Assembly: GCA_015345905.1 (NCBI GenBank)
Contig: JADDTR010000001.1
Coordinates: 496,001 to 560,000 of the forward strand
Source of the DNA: Aotearoamyces nothofagi
Lineage: Eukaryota > Ascomycota > Leotiomycetes > Leotiales > Tympanidaceae
Reading direction: 5' to 3'
Length of the DNA stretch: 64,000 bases
The translations under genes were made by a program, and so were the position numbers. Shown here piece after piece: positions 34,668 through 45,737 of this stretch; positions within the stretch are counted from its first letter, which is position 1, and each line of letters opens with the position of its first letter. The notes below the pieces were generated by a model. The model saw only the letters and a program-made list of their open reading frames with translations. It had not been told where the DNA came from and searched no databases.

Positions 34668-37191
34668 CTAATAGATCCGTCGCCGTCGAGATGAGTAGTG
34701 GCTTCGGCTCAATTGATGGAGTGCGGAGTAGTAGGAGGTGGAGATCGCAGAAGTCGAGATCTTCTTCTTCGGCACATGGGTCTGCTGAATCTGTTTATTC
34801 TGCATCGACCACGAACTGCAGAAATACGAGTCGTAAGGCAAGTCTCGAAGGGTGAGATAGCTCGTCTAACCCTTGTTCGAACGATCGCAACCACGGCCCA
34901 AGGACGCGTCTAATCGAGCGCGTCGAAAACCTGCAAGGTCTTTAACTAGAGTACTGATAGGGAGTGTCGAGCGCTGTGCGTTCATGTACAGCCTAATCGT
35001 GTTCAAGTCAGTATAGTACCTAGCAAATTGGCGCTGGCTGTCTGGCTTTCTAGCTTTCTAGCGCAGGATCGGATACAAGGTGAACGGCTTCTCCGAGTAG
35101 ACAATGAGCGGACAGATGTACGTACAAGTGTTTTGAATCCTAGTAAACTATGTTACTGTGTAACTGAGTTGTGATAGCTGCAGTCTTCATCTCGGGTGAG
35201 GTTGACTGTTCCCATCAATCGGCTTGGAGAGATATTCCAGCTGCATTTGGCTTTAGTACGTCACGTGATACAGGAACATAGAGTAACGAGTTCACGAATG
35301 GCTTTATTGCCAGAAATCATTCCTTACTTATATAGACATCTATACGATCAAGTCCTACCTGTTTACGAACAATAGAATATAATAGATACCATATTATGCA
35401 GTGTATGTGCACTACAAGATGCGACGGTCCGACATGGGATTTTGTCTTTTGATTAAGTCGCAGATGAGTCGTGAAATGCAAGGTCGGATATTGATGTCTC
35501 CTAGAACTTCGTTTTCAATTATAGAGATCTATGTTATCCCCGTGAGGTTTCAATCTGAAGGTACACTGTACTGGGCTTTCCTTTTAGAGGGCTCAAGAAT
35601 CAAGAGCGTCGGAAGATGGCCATGTATCTGAAGTCCGAGACAGCAGCGAGGCCACACCGGCAGCTTGAAACCCTCTAATACTAATTAATATTTCTATACT
35701 TACTAGGCACATGGTGTAGTTCAGTTCTTGCAGGTCTCGGCCATGTATGACCCGGCCCGGGTATGCAACTATATGTATGATGTACATACTGTATATACAA
35801 AACACTAGGCAGTGCATGCACTTAGATAGGTACATGCTTCAGCTTGGGGAGCTAAGCTACAGTATCGTACCTGCAAGATCTTGTTGCTTTCGATAATCGG
35901 CAATGAAAGTCGATATATCTTGTGCACTCACATGATCAGGGACTACACATCACTTCGGAAATTTGTAATTGTTGGTATCTTGAGTAGATCACTACTTCTT
36001 GCACTGTGGAAGCATATCGAGCTATCGTCGTCCACGCACCAGCACAGCGTATCTGGCGCGTCTGGGACTCTGAGCCCATAGGTCCACGAAGGCTGGCTGC
36101 ATCATCAATCTGATTACTTGATACGAGAATGTACTGCAAGAGCCACCGATCCCGCTTAAGATCATGTGCCTGCTGGTACGGATATAGAGCACCTGAGACT
36201 CCTGACAACGGCAACGCGCCCGTCCCGGAGTCCTGTGGACGTCTCTTCTCCAGGCCATACTGCTCGACCAAAGCCATCCCACGCCTTCTTCCTTGTATCA
36301 TTTACTAGATATTCTCTATTCCCATGAAGATGATACCATCCTCACATTGGCGCCGTCGGCACAGATGAGTCCACGTACGGCCATTTTACACGGGAAAGAC
36401 CTGCAGTTGCACCAATCACAAGTGGTCAGCTTCTAGCCATTCCATTTGTGGCCTTTCCGAAACGCAAAGGCACCCCAGACACATGCTTTTAGGCTCTATA
36501 CTGCACGCGGGGAAATGGGAAGGCACGGTATGCCCAAGCTGCAGCGTTGGGAAGCCGCTGTAGGGGACGAGGACAGCGGGATCTTACTCTAGAAATGGCA
36601 TTTGACCAAACATCCACGGACTCAGCTCACCAGGCACGGCTTGGATGGATGGAGCGTGTTCTATCCTGCATATAGTAGGCAGTTACTAATAATAAGAGTA
36701 GTCCCTACTTCTTGAATGTGTTCACTCCATGCTTGATAGTTATGTAAGGCCAAGCACTCCTAATCAAGGACTTCCCACTGCCAATACAACCTCTATCTCA
36801 TTCGCAAAACTATCGTATCAAGTAGGCTGCAGACAGATGCCTGGCAAGCCACTCTTTATTCTTGTAATGGCCCAATAACGTGGCAATCGCATGCTCATTT
36901 CCCTCTTTCGGATCTCAACTCTTATACTCAGCAGAGTAAGCTAGCGTTCTCCATGGATTTATTGCGACAGCGGAGGGAGTATACGACGTTTGCCTACGAT
37001 CAGACGCGCAGGTATACACAAAACGTACACTCATTTAATATCGGCTTTGACGTATACGGAATTATTTCTTGCGCCTTCGTGGTGTAACTGTTTGTTTACA
37101 CTTCATTTTACCGTCGAGAGATTCATGTTAGGCTTTACTAGGCTGAGTCCCGAGACGAGACAGCGGGGCATTAGCATCCCCTACAATAATT
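34668..37191. other. Intergenic, 2.5 kb, divergent promoter side of CCR4 and a methyltransferase gene
   Basis: The CCR4 and methyltransferase genes point away from each other, so both promoters lie here. A CACGTG motif occurs at about 35263-35268. Short open frames on both strands have no recognised domain. No gene is supported. Confidence 0.4.
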
Positions 37192-38928
37192 ATGGCAGAG
37201 GCAGCGTTCTTTTACAACACCACTACTCAGCGCCCAGATCTAACGAAACCCCCTTCTGCTCATACCAACATCGCTATCAATTCATCGGCCCAGCCAATAA
37301 AATCATTACTGAAAAAGAAAACAAAGAAGTCTATTTCAAGTTCACAATCATCTAACTCAAGCTCCATTGGGAGTCAATCCTCTCATTTAGGAACTCGCAT
37401 CGGGCCCGTGAACACCGATATAGGTCGTATGCCAGACACTCACACGGGCAAGGTGTCTTCACAAACGAGTCAGCCTTCGGAGGGGACCATATCTACCAAG
37501 CCAGGAACGCCTGTGAAGAAGAAGACAGCGCCAAATTATCAGTACGCTTCAAATGTCTGGGTGGGCGGTGGAGTTGCTGTTGATCGCAAATACACTCCCC
37601 GGCCACCAGATCAGCGACCACTGAAGAGGAGCGACAGCAACAATGGACGCACAAACAGCGCCTCGAGCAATTCACTTACTGCATCGAGCACTACAAATTC
37701 AACAGCGGCCAGTGGTGATCACCTGCACGATGCCTTCCTGATAAACCCCTTTACGAAGAAAAATGGTAGGCGATATCTGCGAGACTCAACTCTACCATAT
37801 CCTCTTCCCTGCGACATCACAGAAATGCATCGGCAGATCTTACGAACAATGTTATTAATACAAGTCTTTGGCGGTCCGATATGCTCTTCCAATGCCCACA
37901 ATAGCATTCCAAATAAGGTTTTAGAAGTCGGTTGTGGTACAGGATACTGGAGCTCTCTCTGCCATCAACATTTTGCCCGCAAGGGCCATTCTGTCTCTTT
38001 CACAGGTCTTGACGTTGTATCGCTCGCCCCAGATTTGAACAAGCAGAATGATATGAAATGGAATTTTGTGCGGCACGACTTGCGAAGGCTACCGTTACCA
38101 TTCAAAGACGAAGAATTCGATTTCATCATGCTTAAAGATCTATCTCTAGCTACGCCGAGCACTATGCAGCAGGTTCTTATAGACGAATATTTACGAATTC
38201 TACAGCCCGGGGGCACGCTAGAGATATGGGATGGTGACCATACATTGCGAATGCTTTTACCACACGCGCCCCCCACAACATCTACAGAAGAAAGTGAAAG
38301 TGAGGATGAGGAGCAAGAGCGTGCGAATACTACAGGAACATATACACTGACTGCACAAACTCCTCTCACAGCCCCCCAGAACCAGTATCTGATGGAGTAC
38401 AATGGATGGGTTTCCAAAGCATTCGACTCCAGGAAGTTACCCCCCATGCCCTGTACACATATCCGCCCTATGCTGCTTCAAGAAGCCGAAGATCTAGCAG
38501 ATATAGAAAGCCGAAGACTAGCAATTCCGCTGGGGGAGGTCCGCTGGGAGCGAGAGGGCATAGGTGGAGCCATTACCAAAGATGCTTCAAGTGGCCTGAG
38601 CGACTCCTCCAAAGGGAAAGCGAACGAGACCGACAAAAGAACTTTAAGCACAGCTCAAGCAGCACTTCGTCGGACAGCGCTCTTGACGGTCATACAGATG
38701 ATTGAAGCAATGGAGCCTGTATTGCGAGAGGTAAACGGAAAGGGTCAGGATGAGTGGGATCGCTGGTCGAGCAATATGATGAATGATCTTATGATGCAGA
38801 ACGGGACATCATGGGGGGAATGCTTGGAAGTTGGTGCCTGGTGGGCTACGAAGAAGAGCGGCACGAAAAAGCAGGTGGTGGTTCCAGCAAAGGCCCCTGT
38901 ATTAAGTCCCCCATCGCAACTTATCTGA
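37192..38928 (+). CDS. Class I SAM-dependent methyltransferase-fold protein
   Basis: Single-exon gene of 578 residues. The first 180 residues are Ser-, Thr- and Lys-rich and likely disordered. The methyltransferase fold starts with the SAM-binding motif I VLEVGCGTGYWSSL (about 243-256), then acidic motif II in FTGLDVVSLAP, DEEFDFIMLKDLS in the motif IV position and LRILQPGGTLEIWDGDH in the motif VI position. An acidic insert (ESESEDEEQE) interrupts the domain at about 365-373. The C-terminal part (about 400-560) is family-specific and helical. It resembles Methyltransf_11/25-type fungal proteins. No target can be read from the sequence. Confidence 0.85.
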   Translation: MAEAAFFYNTTTQRPDLTKPPSAHTNIAINSSAQPIKSLLKKKTKKSISSSQSSNSSSIGSQSSHLGTRIGPVNTDIGRMPDTHTGKVSSQTSQPSEGTISTKPGTPVKKKTAPNYQYASNVWVGGGVAVDRKYTPRPPDQRPLKRSDSNNGRTNSASSNSLTASSTTNSTAASGDHLHDAFLINPFTKKNGRRYLRDSTLPYPLPCDITEMHRQILRTMLLIQVFGGPICSSNAHNSIPNKVLEVGCGTGYWSSLCHQHFARKGHSVSFTGLDVVSLAPDLNKQNDMKWNFVRHDLRRLPLPFKDEEFDFIMLKDLSLATPSTMQQVLIDEYLRILQPGGTLEIWDGDHTLRMLLPHAPPTTSTEESESEDEEQERANTTGTYTLTAQTPLTAPQNQYLMEYNGWVSKAFDSRKLPPMPCTHIRPMLLQEAEDLADIESRRLAIPLGEVRWEREGIGGAITKDASSGLSDSSKGKANETDKRTLSTAQAALRRTALLTVIQMIEAMEPVLREVNGKGQDEWDRWSSNMMNDLMMQNGTSWGECLEVGAWWATKKSGTKKQVVVPAKAPVLSPPSQLI

Positions 38929-39077
38929 TCTAACGACCTAGGCTAAAGGCCTCGGAGTTGGGGTAGTATTCCGAAGTATACTACGCCCCGCTTCACTCTC
39001 TCGTGGAACGAAGATAGAGACCTGTATCGGATAGCCGCGTTTGTAACAATATCTTAAGTTCTGGAGGGTAGTGTGAT

Positions 39078-39535
39078 TCATGTCTTATCATACCGCTGTC
39101 TCAGCGCTCGATATCTCTTCAAATAGTATCTGTATATTGCCTTCTGTTAGCAGGGGCTCGAAGCCACTTATCAGAATATTGAACCCCTTACAATGCTTCA
39201 ATCTCTACGCGCGTGAAATGGCCTGTCAGTGAACTTTTGCTATGTTTCGTGAGATTCCGTATACTACTAACCCTTCTTTACAAACTCTGCTCTCTCAATC
39301 CCTTTCCGTATCTGCAGCTCGTCCGTCAACCCTGCCTGGCTAGCAAAGGCATTGTGTAGCCGTAACTTAAAATATTCGTATCCAAGTGGATATTCCTTAC
39401 CCAGATTGAGGAGTTCTTGATCAGAGGCAGTCAGCACATCCCGCTCTCTATCTTCCAACAACCGGTCGTCTTTCGTGACCTACCTTTATAGATGTTGATG
39501 ACCTCTCTCCTCATGGCTGGATTTGGGGACGCCAT
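39078..39535 (-). CDS. ETFRF1/LYRM5-like LYR-motif protein
   Basis: Small mitochondrial LYR-family protein. In animals ETFRF1 (LYRM5) binds electron-transfer flavoprotein and removes its FAD. Four minus-strand exons are needed: 39535..39484, 39415..39272, 39204..39192 (only 13 nt) and 39129..39078, giving 86 residues. The introns are 68, 67 and 62 nt. Splicing restores [19 protein letters not shown], the IYK form of the LYR motif, then [20 protein letters not shown] and a basic tail [12 protein letters not shown]. Without the microexon the protein would lose the conserved EIEALYYL junction. Both length and sequence fit the family. It is divergent from the thioesterase-like gene, with 347 bp between the two starts. 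Confidence 0.9.
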
Positions 39536-39882
39536 TGTCGGAAGGTGGCTAGATGCTATACTTTGCGGAGAGTTCGACCGCGGATTCTAAGTGGAAACTT
39601 GGAAAAATGCATGCAGCACTCCTGAATCGAGGATACGAAGCAGGATGCACTCAAACAAAAGCAGAGGTGCATCGATTAACTGAGGATTTGACCTCCGATT
39701 CCCTCGCGTTCCTGCAAATCGTCATGGACGGCGGTTTTTGAGGCCGGCTGCCGTGCTGGTCTGTGCGTACAGTGCGGGGAGCGGTCACGGCGGTTATGAT
39801 CACTCGACGGGAGACACGGCTCTCTAGATTTCGTAGAAGGGGATTATTGTGCTTTCATAGCGATTTCTAGAATAGCTTCAAG
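39536..39882. promoter_or_regulatory. Shared divergent promoter region of two predicted mitochondrial proteins
   Basis: 347 bp separate the start codons of the LYR protein (minus) and the thioesterase-like protein (plus). The small open frame inside is not a convincing gene. The function is inferred from layout. Confidence 0.5.
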
Positions 39883-40944
39883 ATGGGGGGCCCGCATTGT
39901 CTAGGTGCCAGGCGTGCTGCTCCACTCCGATGCTTCTTTCAACGCCCAACATCAGTCTTCCGCCCCTTTTCGTCCGCAGCTGCGGCAGTGGGGCAGAACT
40001 CTAAGTCGCAATCACGTAGTACAGATGCCCTCTCTGAAGCACCATCCTCCATCGCCACGGCTGAATTTACAGACCCGAAGCTTTCTCCGCGCTGGCTGTC
40101 GGATACGAAGCAGAGGATTGGGAAATGTATTACCTTCGGTCTGAAGCCGCAGCAGCTACATAGCGCGGGCAAGATATGCAAAGTCCTGGGACAGAATTGG
40201 ACGGAACTGCTGGCAGGGAGTGAGGGATTCCTGACGGATAACAAAAGGGCAGGTCTAGTAGGACAGAAGGTGGTTTGGGGTGAAATGGATTGTATGGTAG
40301 GTGCGCTTCAATTACCCGTTACTGTTTTTAGTATATACATCCATCGGACTACTGATATCAATGGTATTATAGCAACACGTGAATAATGTCACATATACAC
40401 GGTACGCGGAGAGCGCGAGGGTCAACTGGGCTTACAATTTTGCAACACATATTGATCCCGGGCATAAGAAGGAATGGATGGAACTTTCGACACCGAAAGG
40501 CATTGGCATGATATTGAGGAGCATCCGCACCGACTACAAATTCGTAGGTCTGACATTCCACTCGCAGGATCTCATGCTAATCTAGATCTTGCTCTTTAGC
40601 CAATGACTTGGCCGGACAAGGTGTCTGTCTTTCATAAACTACGGTCTCCCCCTTCGTCCTCTACAGACTCTTTTATCCTTGACGTGATGATACTGTCAGG
40701 ACGGCAACAGAGGCCCTCGGCGAGATGTGTCGAGGACATCGTAGTTTACGATTATCAGAAGGGCCAGAAGGTGCCATTGCTGCCATTTATGGTGGAAGCG
40801 TTTGCTGAGACGTATCGACTGCAAGAAGAGGCTAGAAAGACAAACACACAGCGAGTCTTGGACATATTGAGGGAAGTAGAGACGCTAGAAAAGGAGAGCT
40901 GGGATAGAAGCGACGCCCAAGAGGATTTCGGGACGACTGCATAA
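39883..40944 (+). CDS. Hotdog-fold thioesterase-like protein, probably mitochondrial
   Basis: Predicted acyl-CoA thioesterase-type protein (4HBT/thioesterase-like superfamily). Exons are 39883..40296, 40373..40543 and 40600..40944, giving 309 residues; introns are 76 and 56 nt. The N-terminus is Arg-, Ala- and Ser-rich without acidic residues (LGARRAAPLRCFFQRP), a likely mitochondrial presequence. The hotdog signature is restored by splicing: VVWGEMDCMQHVNNVTYTRY, with ESARVNWAYNF after it, then RSIRTDYKFPMTWPDKV. A basic, helical C-terminal extension (RLQEEARKTNTQ) ends the protein. The true substrate is unknown. Its divergent partner is linked to electron-transfer flavoprotein, so a shared role in mitochondrial acyl-CoA metabolism is possible (inference). 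Confidence 0.88.
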
Positions 40945-42878
40945 GATGCCTGGGCCCTTGCCGAGCAAGACTTGATGCTGATCTGAAGAATAGCACGCCC
41001 TGGGCTGCAGCCATGGACATAGAACAAATACTACACTAGATTTAGACTTGGACACATCGTCGATTGATAGCGCGCTGCTCGTTATCAGAGCTGGTGGTCC
41101 CGAATAAAGATCCGAGTCGGGGCACATGAGGACAAGTCGCTCTTGGCAATTTCTTTGGCCAGGACGACTAAGAGCGGAGTCACCGGGCACCTCTACTGTG
41201 GTATAGATCATATCATATCAAATCACGGCAATAGCATCGCACGGCTTAAAGCGGAACAAGTAGCGAGAGCGTGCGAGGGAAACACCCGCTGCGTCCCGGT
41301 ACTGCAGGACAAGACGGCAGCACTTGGGGGCGACGGCCAATAGAGCTGTCCTGCCTGCTCCTGCCTGCTCCTGCCTATGCAGGCTTTACTTGGTGTCCAC
41401 AGACCGTCCACAGACCGTCAACAGGCTGTCAAAAGACTGTCAACAGACCATTCGCAGACTCTTTCCTGTCACGCGCATGCCTTAGTGATGCTCCGTGCCT
41501 CCATGCAGCGAGGATCTTCCAGTACCATGTTGCGTTGCTTGCGTTGCTGGCGCTCCTCAGGCATCCAGCGCCCGCCGCCGCCGCACTCGCTTGCAATTGC
41601 TAATTGCTCCCCGCCGTGCCCGCTGGAAAGAAAGTTGCCCGTCCGCGGACCAGTCACAGCCAGCCGGCACGGAACACGGAAGGGCGGCACTGCTTATCGA
41701 GGACTGAGTGAGGGGTGTGTGCTGCCCAGAACACAAGAACCCTACAAAAGCCGCCCCCCCGCCCTGCTGGACACCGGAGCCCTGGGGAGTCGGCCACCGG
41801 CACTGACGGGAGCAGTGCAGATAGAGATGTCCAAGTGCCGAAAGTGGTGTGTGTCCTGCTGTACGGGCTATTGTATTGTGGCATCGCGTTAACTCTCTCC
41901 ACACCGACAAGCTTTCTGGCGGTGCTTATCTCGCGATGTGGCCAGCCGTGGGAAGGGATCGACGAGGGATGTGAGCAAACATGCAGGAGCAGCAGCACCG
42001 CTCGACCGGCGCACCGTCGCGTCCCGCCGTGCAGCCTGTCCGCTGGTCGCCGCTCACCACTGGAGTTCAGCGTGCAGCAGCTGCGACTTGCAAGCAGCAA
42101 AACGGGCAAAAATGTGGTTCTTGCCGTCCAGAAAAATATGCTCTATGGATCCTCATTTTTTACTGTGATTGCGCTGCTCTTAATCGAGTCTACGGCAGGG
42201 TCGAGGGGTCTCCAGTACCTGCCCTGCCCTCTGAATCCGTATTGAGCACTCGAGAGTCGAGCGAGCGAACGCATGCCCCTCTGCACGCTGTATCTCTGAA
42301 GGCCTGCCAGTCATGTATGTGCGCTGGTATCCAGCTGCTGTAATAATAGTGATACTATAGTCAGAGCACGCATCCGGCTTTTGAAAATAGCGTTCTCGAT
42401 GAAATCTCGGCATGTAGTTTTTCGGCGGGAATCTGCTAAACTACTACGTCCACTGCTAATTTGACAAATAACAACCCACTCCAGCCATTCAGCCAGTCAC
42501 AATATCTCGATTCATGACGTGAAAATGCTTTAAAAATATTGGTGCGCATCTAAAGTTGACGGTGTTTCACGGGCATGACGGGCTGTGGCTTTTTTATGAC
42601 TTCGCGCTAGACGGACCGCCAGCGCCGGCCGGGCTGGCTACCACGTACCTGAGGATTGACACTTCGTCTAAACATTCACCTCCATCTATTGCAACTCCAC
42701 CACACGCCAAAGACGCCAAAGACGACAACGACCACGAGGACGAGCGTCACATGCCCCGAATCCCACCAGGGCGAGCTTTGACATCAGTGCAGCATAGTGG
42801 GTTCGAAGATTCACACCAGGCTGAGGTGCCACACAGCTTGAGGCTGGCTCAGGGAGAGTCTGGGTCAGCAAAGGACGT
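40945..42878. other. Intergenic, 1.9 kb, with short tandem repeats
   Basis: It includes a CCTGCCTGCT repeat at about 41350-41380 and an imperfect ACAGACCGTC 11-12-nt repeat at 41398-41458. Several overlapping open frames have no domain. The frame at 42556-42963 overlaps the AcrB start and I read it as leader sequence. No gene is supported. Confidence 0.4.
41398..41458 (+). repeat. Imperfect 11-12-nt tandem repeat
   Basis: Five to six copies of a CACAGACCGTC / CAACAGACTGTC type unit in a row, intergenic. Confidence 0.6.
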
Positions 42879-45737
42879 ATGGGCCGCTCCGCGTCCGCTA
42901 CAAAGCGACCACCAGGTACAGCGGCAAACCAACATAACCCGAAGCATGAAAACGGGGTTGTAGGTCCAGGTAAGAGGATACTGAAGCAGAAAAGCAATGG
43001 TTATCTCAATGGCAGTGCCAAGTTGTCCGAGAGGCCGCCGCCAACACCACCTTTTCCTTCACCTTCACCTTCACTAGCCAACGTACACGAGCACATGCGT
43101 CTTGGTGTTTCGGCCGATATCAAGATACCGATAGATCCCATGCGGTATAACTCTTTGGAGACCTATTCCGAATCATCCTCGTCCGAATCATACCAGAACT
43201 CTCTCATCATGCCGCTGTCGCAAGAAACCCACCGCCGGATCGACGTCAACGCGGCAAAAAACCCTGCTGTTCATCGTGACGTCGGTCCTGTGAGCTTTCT
43301 AGTCACAGTGTTACGTTCTTGCCCCCTACACGATACGATTGCCATTTTGATCGTATTACTCCAAATTCCGCCTACCTTTCTCTCAATCATACATCTACTC
43401 TTCGCCACACTCACATTTGTGCCTACTTCAAGCAGCACAAACTCGACCTTCAGCTTTACAGACATATTCGAGGGAACATTGGGTACACCATCAGTTGCTA
43501 CTATTGTTGCTGTGGACATATTTGTTTTGCTGGTTTGGTTGTTCATTTGGAGCCCCCTCCAAGATATCGCCTTAGATCTCGCGCAGACTGTCATTGCTCT
43601 CACGCTTGGAGGGGGCACAGCCGGCGGAGATTCAGGATTCAACAATGTACTGATCTGCTTTCTGATTATTAGCGTGTCGCATTTTACGCGCAATGGGGTG
43701 TTCAAGCATCCCAGCCTACGTGCATTACTTCCTTCATCTGCCAGTGGGATGCTTGGATCAGATACCGATGACACTTCGGAACCTGCACCTCCTAGCTCAA
43801 ATAAAGACTCGCACGGTTGGATCAGGACGATCCTTGCCATACATATCTTAACCCAAGGCGTTGTACGATACGTGCGTGAGTGGTATTTAAAACGGGAAAG
43901 AAGGGACTCTTTGATCTCCTCATTAGGAGATCCAGAAGCTGCCAAAGGATTTATTGCCAATATTGAGAATTCTAGCAACGTAACCAGTACCAGCGCAGGG
44001 AATAGTGAAATCGACTCGGCGATTTCTCTGCCGGTCACGAACGTAGTGGACAAAGCTGTCAACTCAAAAAAGAAAAGAAAAGCGAGTGCTATGGTACGCA
44101 ATCGTCAACCTCTCTGGGCAGCGTTGGCTAGTACGAAGATTGTCATGGCGAAGGAATATGAGACAACGCGGACTTCATTGGAGTCTACCGGCACGAACGC
44201 TACCGATGTCAATAATCTTGGAAACGCTCCATTCAATACCGAACCAGATCGCATATGGATAACCTACGTTGGCTTTGACGAGGTTTGCTTCAATACCAGT
44301 TACTTCCCATCACACATGTTTACCGAGCCGTCCGAAGGAAAGGACATTGTTGAAACACCCGGCATCGACAGATCGAAGCCCTTCTTTGTGCGTGTTAACG
44401 AGAGCATATGGCAACCAACGAGGATCAACGCTATTCCAAATACGAACCCTCAATCCAGGAATGAACTACGCTGGAGCGGAGAGATATTTGGTCTCGCGCC
44501 TATGTCAAGTTATGAATGCGACTTCGTAAGCACCTTGGATGCTTCGGTATTGTTCTCGACAAGTGTTAGAACGATGCAGGCTCCTACAGCCGACATAGCA
44601 GCTGCTACACTTTCTCCAAGCATAAATCGATCAACTCGCCCAGATTCTCCCATTACAACACTTAAAATGTCAATCGCAACTGTAGAAGCCAAGCTCGCGG
44701 AGGAACGCAACCGTCAAAAACGTGAGCGTAAGGACCAAAAGAGCAAGCTGAACTCAGCACGCAAAGAGATTGACAGATTGGCTGGCAATATTGCGTCTTC
44801 GGGTGGTAATGACGATCGAATGCGGCAGAAGGTACAACAACACAATCTGCATGCGAAGCAGGCCGAGGATGCCGTGGCATCGCTTATTACCGAAATCGAG
44901 TTGCTTGAGAGTCTCCCAGAGGATGATACATCTGAGTGGAAGCATGCCAAATCAGTTTTTGACTCCGAAAAGGGCATACACAAAGCTTCTCGCCATGAGT
45001 TCCACGAGGCGAAACAGGCTGCTGAACGTGAGTTGCAATCGCTCACTTCTGAAGTCACCGCTTTCCAACAAAAGCGCGAGAGGATGCAAAGCCGGATTAA
45101 CAAACTTAATGGGGAACACGAACGCATTACAGACGCCAATGCAAGAGGCCTGGATGAAGTTCAACGCAAGGCCACGGAGCGCGCCGCAAAGAAGGCTGAT
45201 CGGGCGAGGACCGAAATGATGTATATGGAGCGTTTAGACACTTTGGGACCTCAAATCAACGATATGCAGCAGTCTCTGACCAACCTATGGGGCACCATCC
45301 ACGGCATTCAACAAGCTGAATTCATGGCCGCCCAGGCTCATTCCCAGCAATCGCCAATAACCCTACCAAATGTGAATCCCTACGACATCCCAGAGGGGAC
45401 CATTCCACATGCCTCTTACCCTTGGAATCCGCCAAACTTCGTTCCCTCATATGCAGGCCCCAGTATGACTTCCTTCAATTCTCCACCCGGAAATCGTACT
45501 CGAGGTCGCAGTAGCAGCATGCTGAGCAATGTGAGCGGCTTCACACAGTCCTCTATCGACGAGCCAGTTCTGCCAACTGATGCACAGGACATGATCGACA
45601 GGGAAAGACAGAGGAGCGAGGGAAGTAGCAGTACTAGCGGTACCAGTGGTAGTGTTGGTGACCCAAGAAGTCCCGTGGTGGGCGGTAAGAGTTTAGGATC
45701 CGCATCGCAGTTCAATCATGTCTGGGATGAAAGCTGA
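42879..45737 (+). CDS. acrB: Ubiquitination-network signalling protein AcrB
   Basis: Homologue of Aspergillus nidulans AcrB, a membrane protein genetically linked to the CreB/CreC/CreD ubiquitination network and to acriflavine sensitivity. Single exon, 952 residues. The N-terminus is basic and low-complexity. Hydrophobic segments lie at about 140-175 (VSFLVTVL...LLQIPPTFLSIIHLLFATLTFV region), 205-230 (IVAVDIFVLLVWLFIW) and 257-272 (NVLICFLIISVSHF). A long charged coiled coil spans about 600-790 (VEAKLAEERNRQKRERK onward). The C-terminal 150 residues are Pro-, Ser- and Asn-rich. The ATG at 42879 gives MGRSASATKRPP, which fits the family start as I recall it. The upstream frame that overlaps the start is on another frame. 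Confidence 0.9.
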   Translation: MGRSASATKRPPGTAANQHNPKHENGVVGPGKRILKQKSNGYLNGSAKLSERPPPTPPFPSPSPSLANVHEHMRLGVSADIKIPIDPMRYNSLETYSESSSSESYQNSLIMPLSQETHRRIDVNAAKNPAVHRDVGPVSFLVTVLRSCPLHDTIAILIVLLQIPPTFLSIIHLLFATLTFVPTSSSTNSTFSFTDIFEGTLGTPSVATIVAVDIFVLLVWLFIWSPLQDIALDLAQTVIALTLGGGTAGGDSGFNNVLICFLIISVSHFTRNGVFKHPSLRALLPSSASGMLGSDTDDTSEPAPPSSNKDSHGWIRTILAIHILTQGVVRYVREWYLKRERRDSLISSLGDPEAAKGFIANIENSSNVTSTSAGNSEIDSAISLPVTNVVDKAVNSKKKRKASAMVRNRQPLWAALASTKIVMAKEYETTRTSLESTGTNATDVNNLGNAPFNTEPDRIWITYVGFDEVCFNTSYFPSHMFTEPSEGKDIVETPGIDRSKPFFVRVNESIWQPTRINAIPNTNPQSRNELRWSGEIFGLAPMSSYECDFVSTLDASVLFSTSVRTMQAPTADIAAATLSPSINRSTRPDSPITTLKMSIATVEAKLAEERNRQKRERKDQKSKLNSARKEIDRLAGNIASSGGNDDRMRQKVQQHNLHAKQAEDAVASLITEIELLESLPEDDTSEWKHAKSVFDSEKGIHKASRHEFHEAKQAAERELQSLTSEVTAFQQKRERMQSRINKLNGEHERITDANARGLDEVQRKATERAAKKADRARTEMMYMERLDTLGPQINDMQQSLTNLWGTIHGIQQAEFMAAQAHSQQSPITLPNVNPYDIPEGTIPHASYPWNPPNFVPSYAGPSMTSFNSPPGNRTRGRSSSMLSNVSGFTQSSIDEPVLPTDAQDMIDRERQRSEGSSSTSGTSGSVGDPRSPVVGGKSLGSASQFNHVWDES

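Noticed and set aside
34801-34920. Possible tRNA B-box-like GTTCGA sequence
   Set aside because: No matching A box, acceptor stem or cloverleaf could be drawn around it; the same holds for other GTTCGA hits, such as the one near 42791.
42556-42963. 135-codon frame ending inside the AcrB gene
   Set aside because: It overlaps the AcrB start in another frame and is low-complexity; most likely leader sequence.
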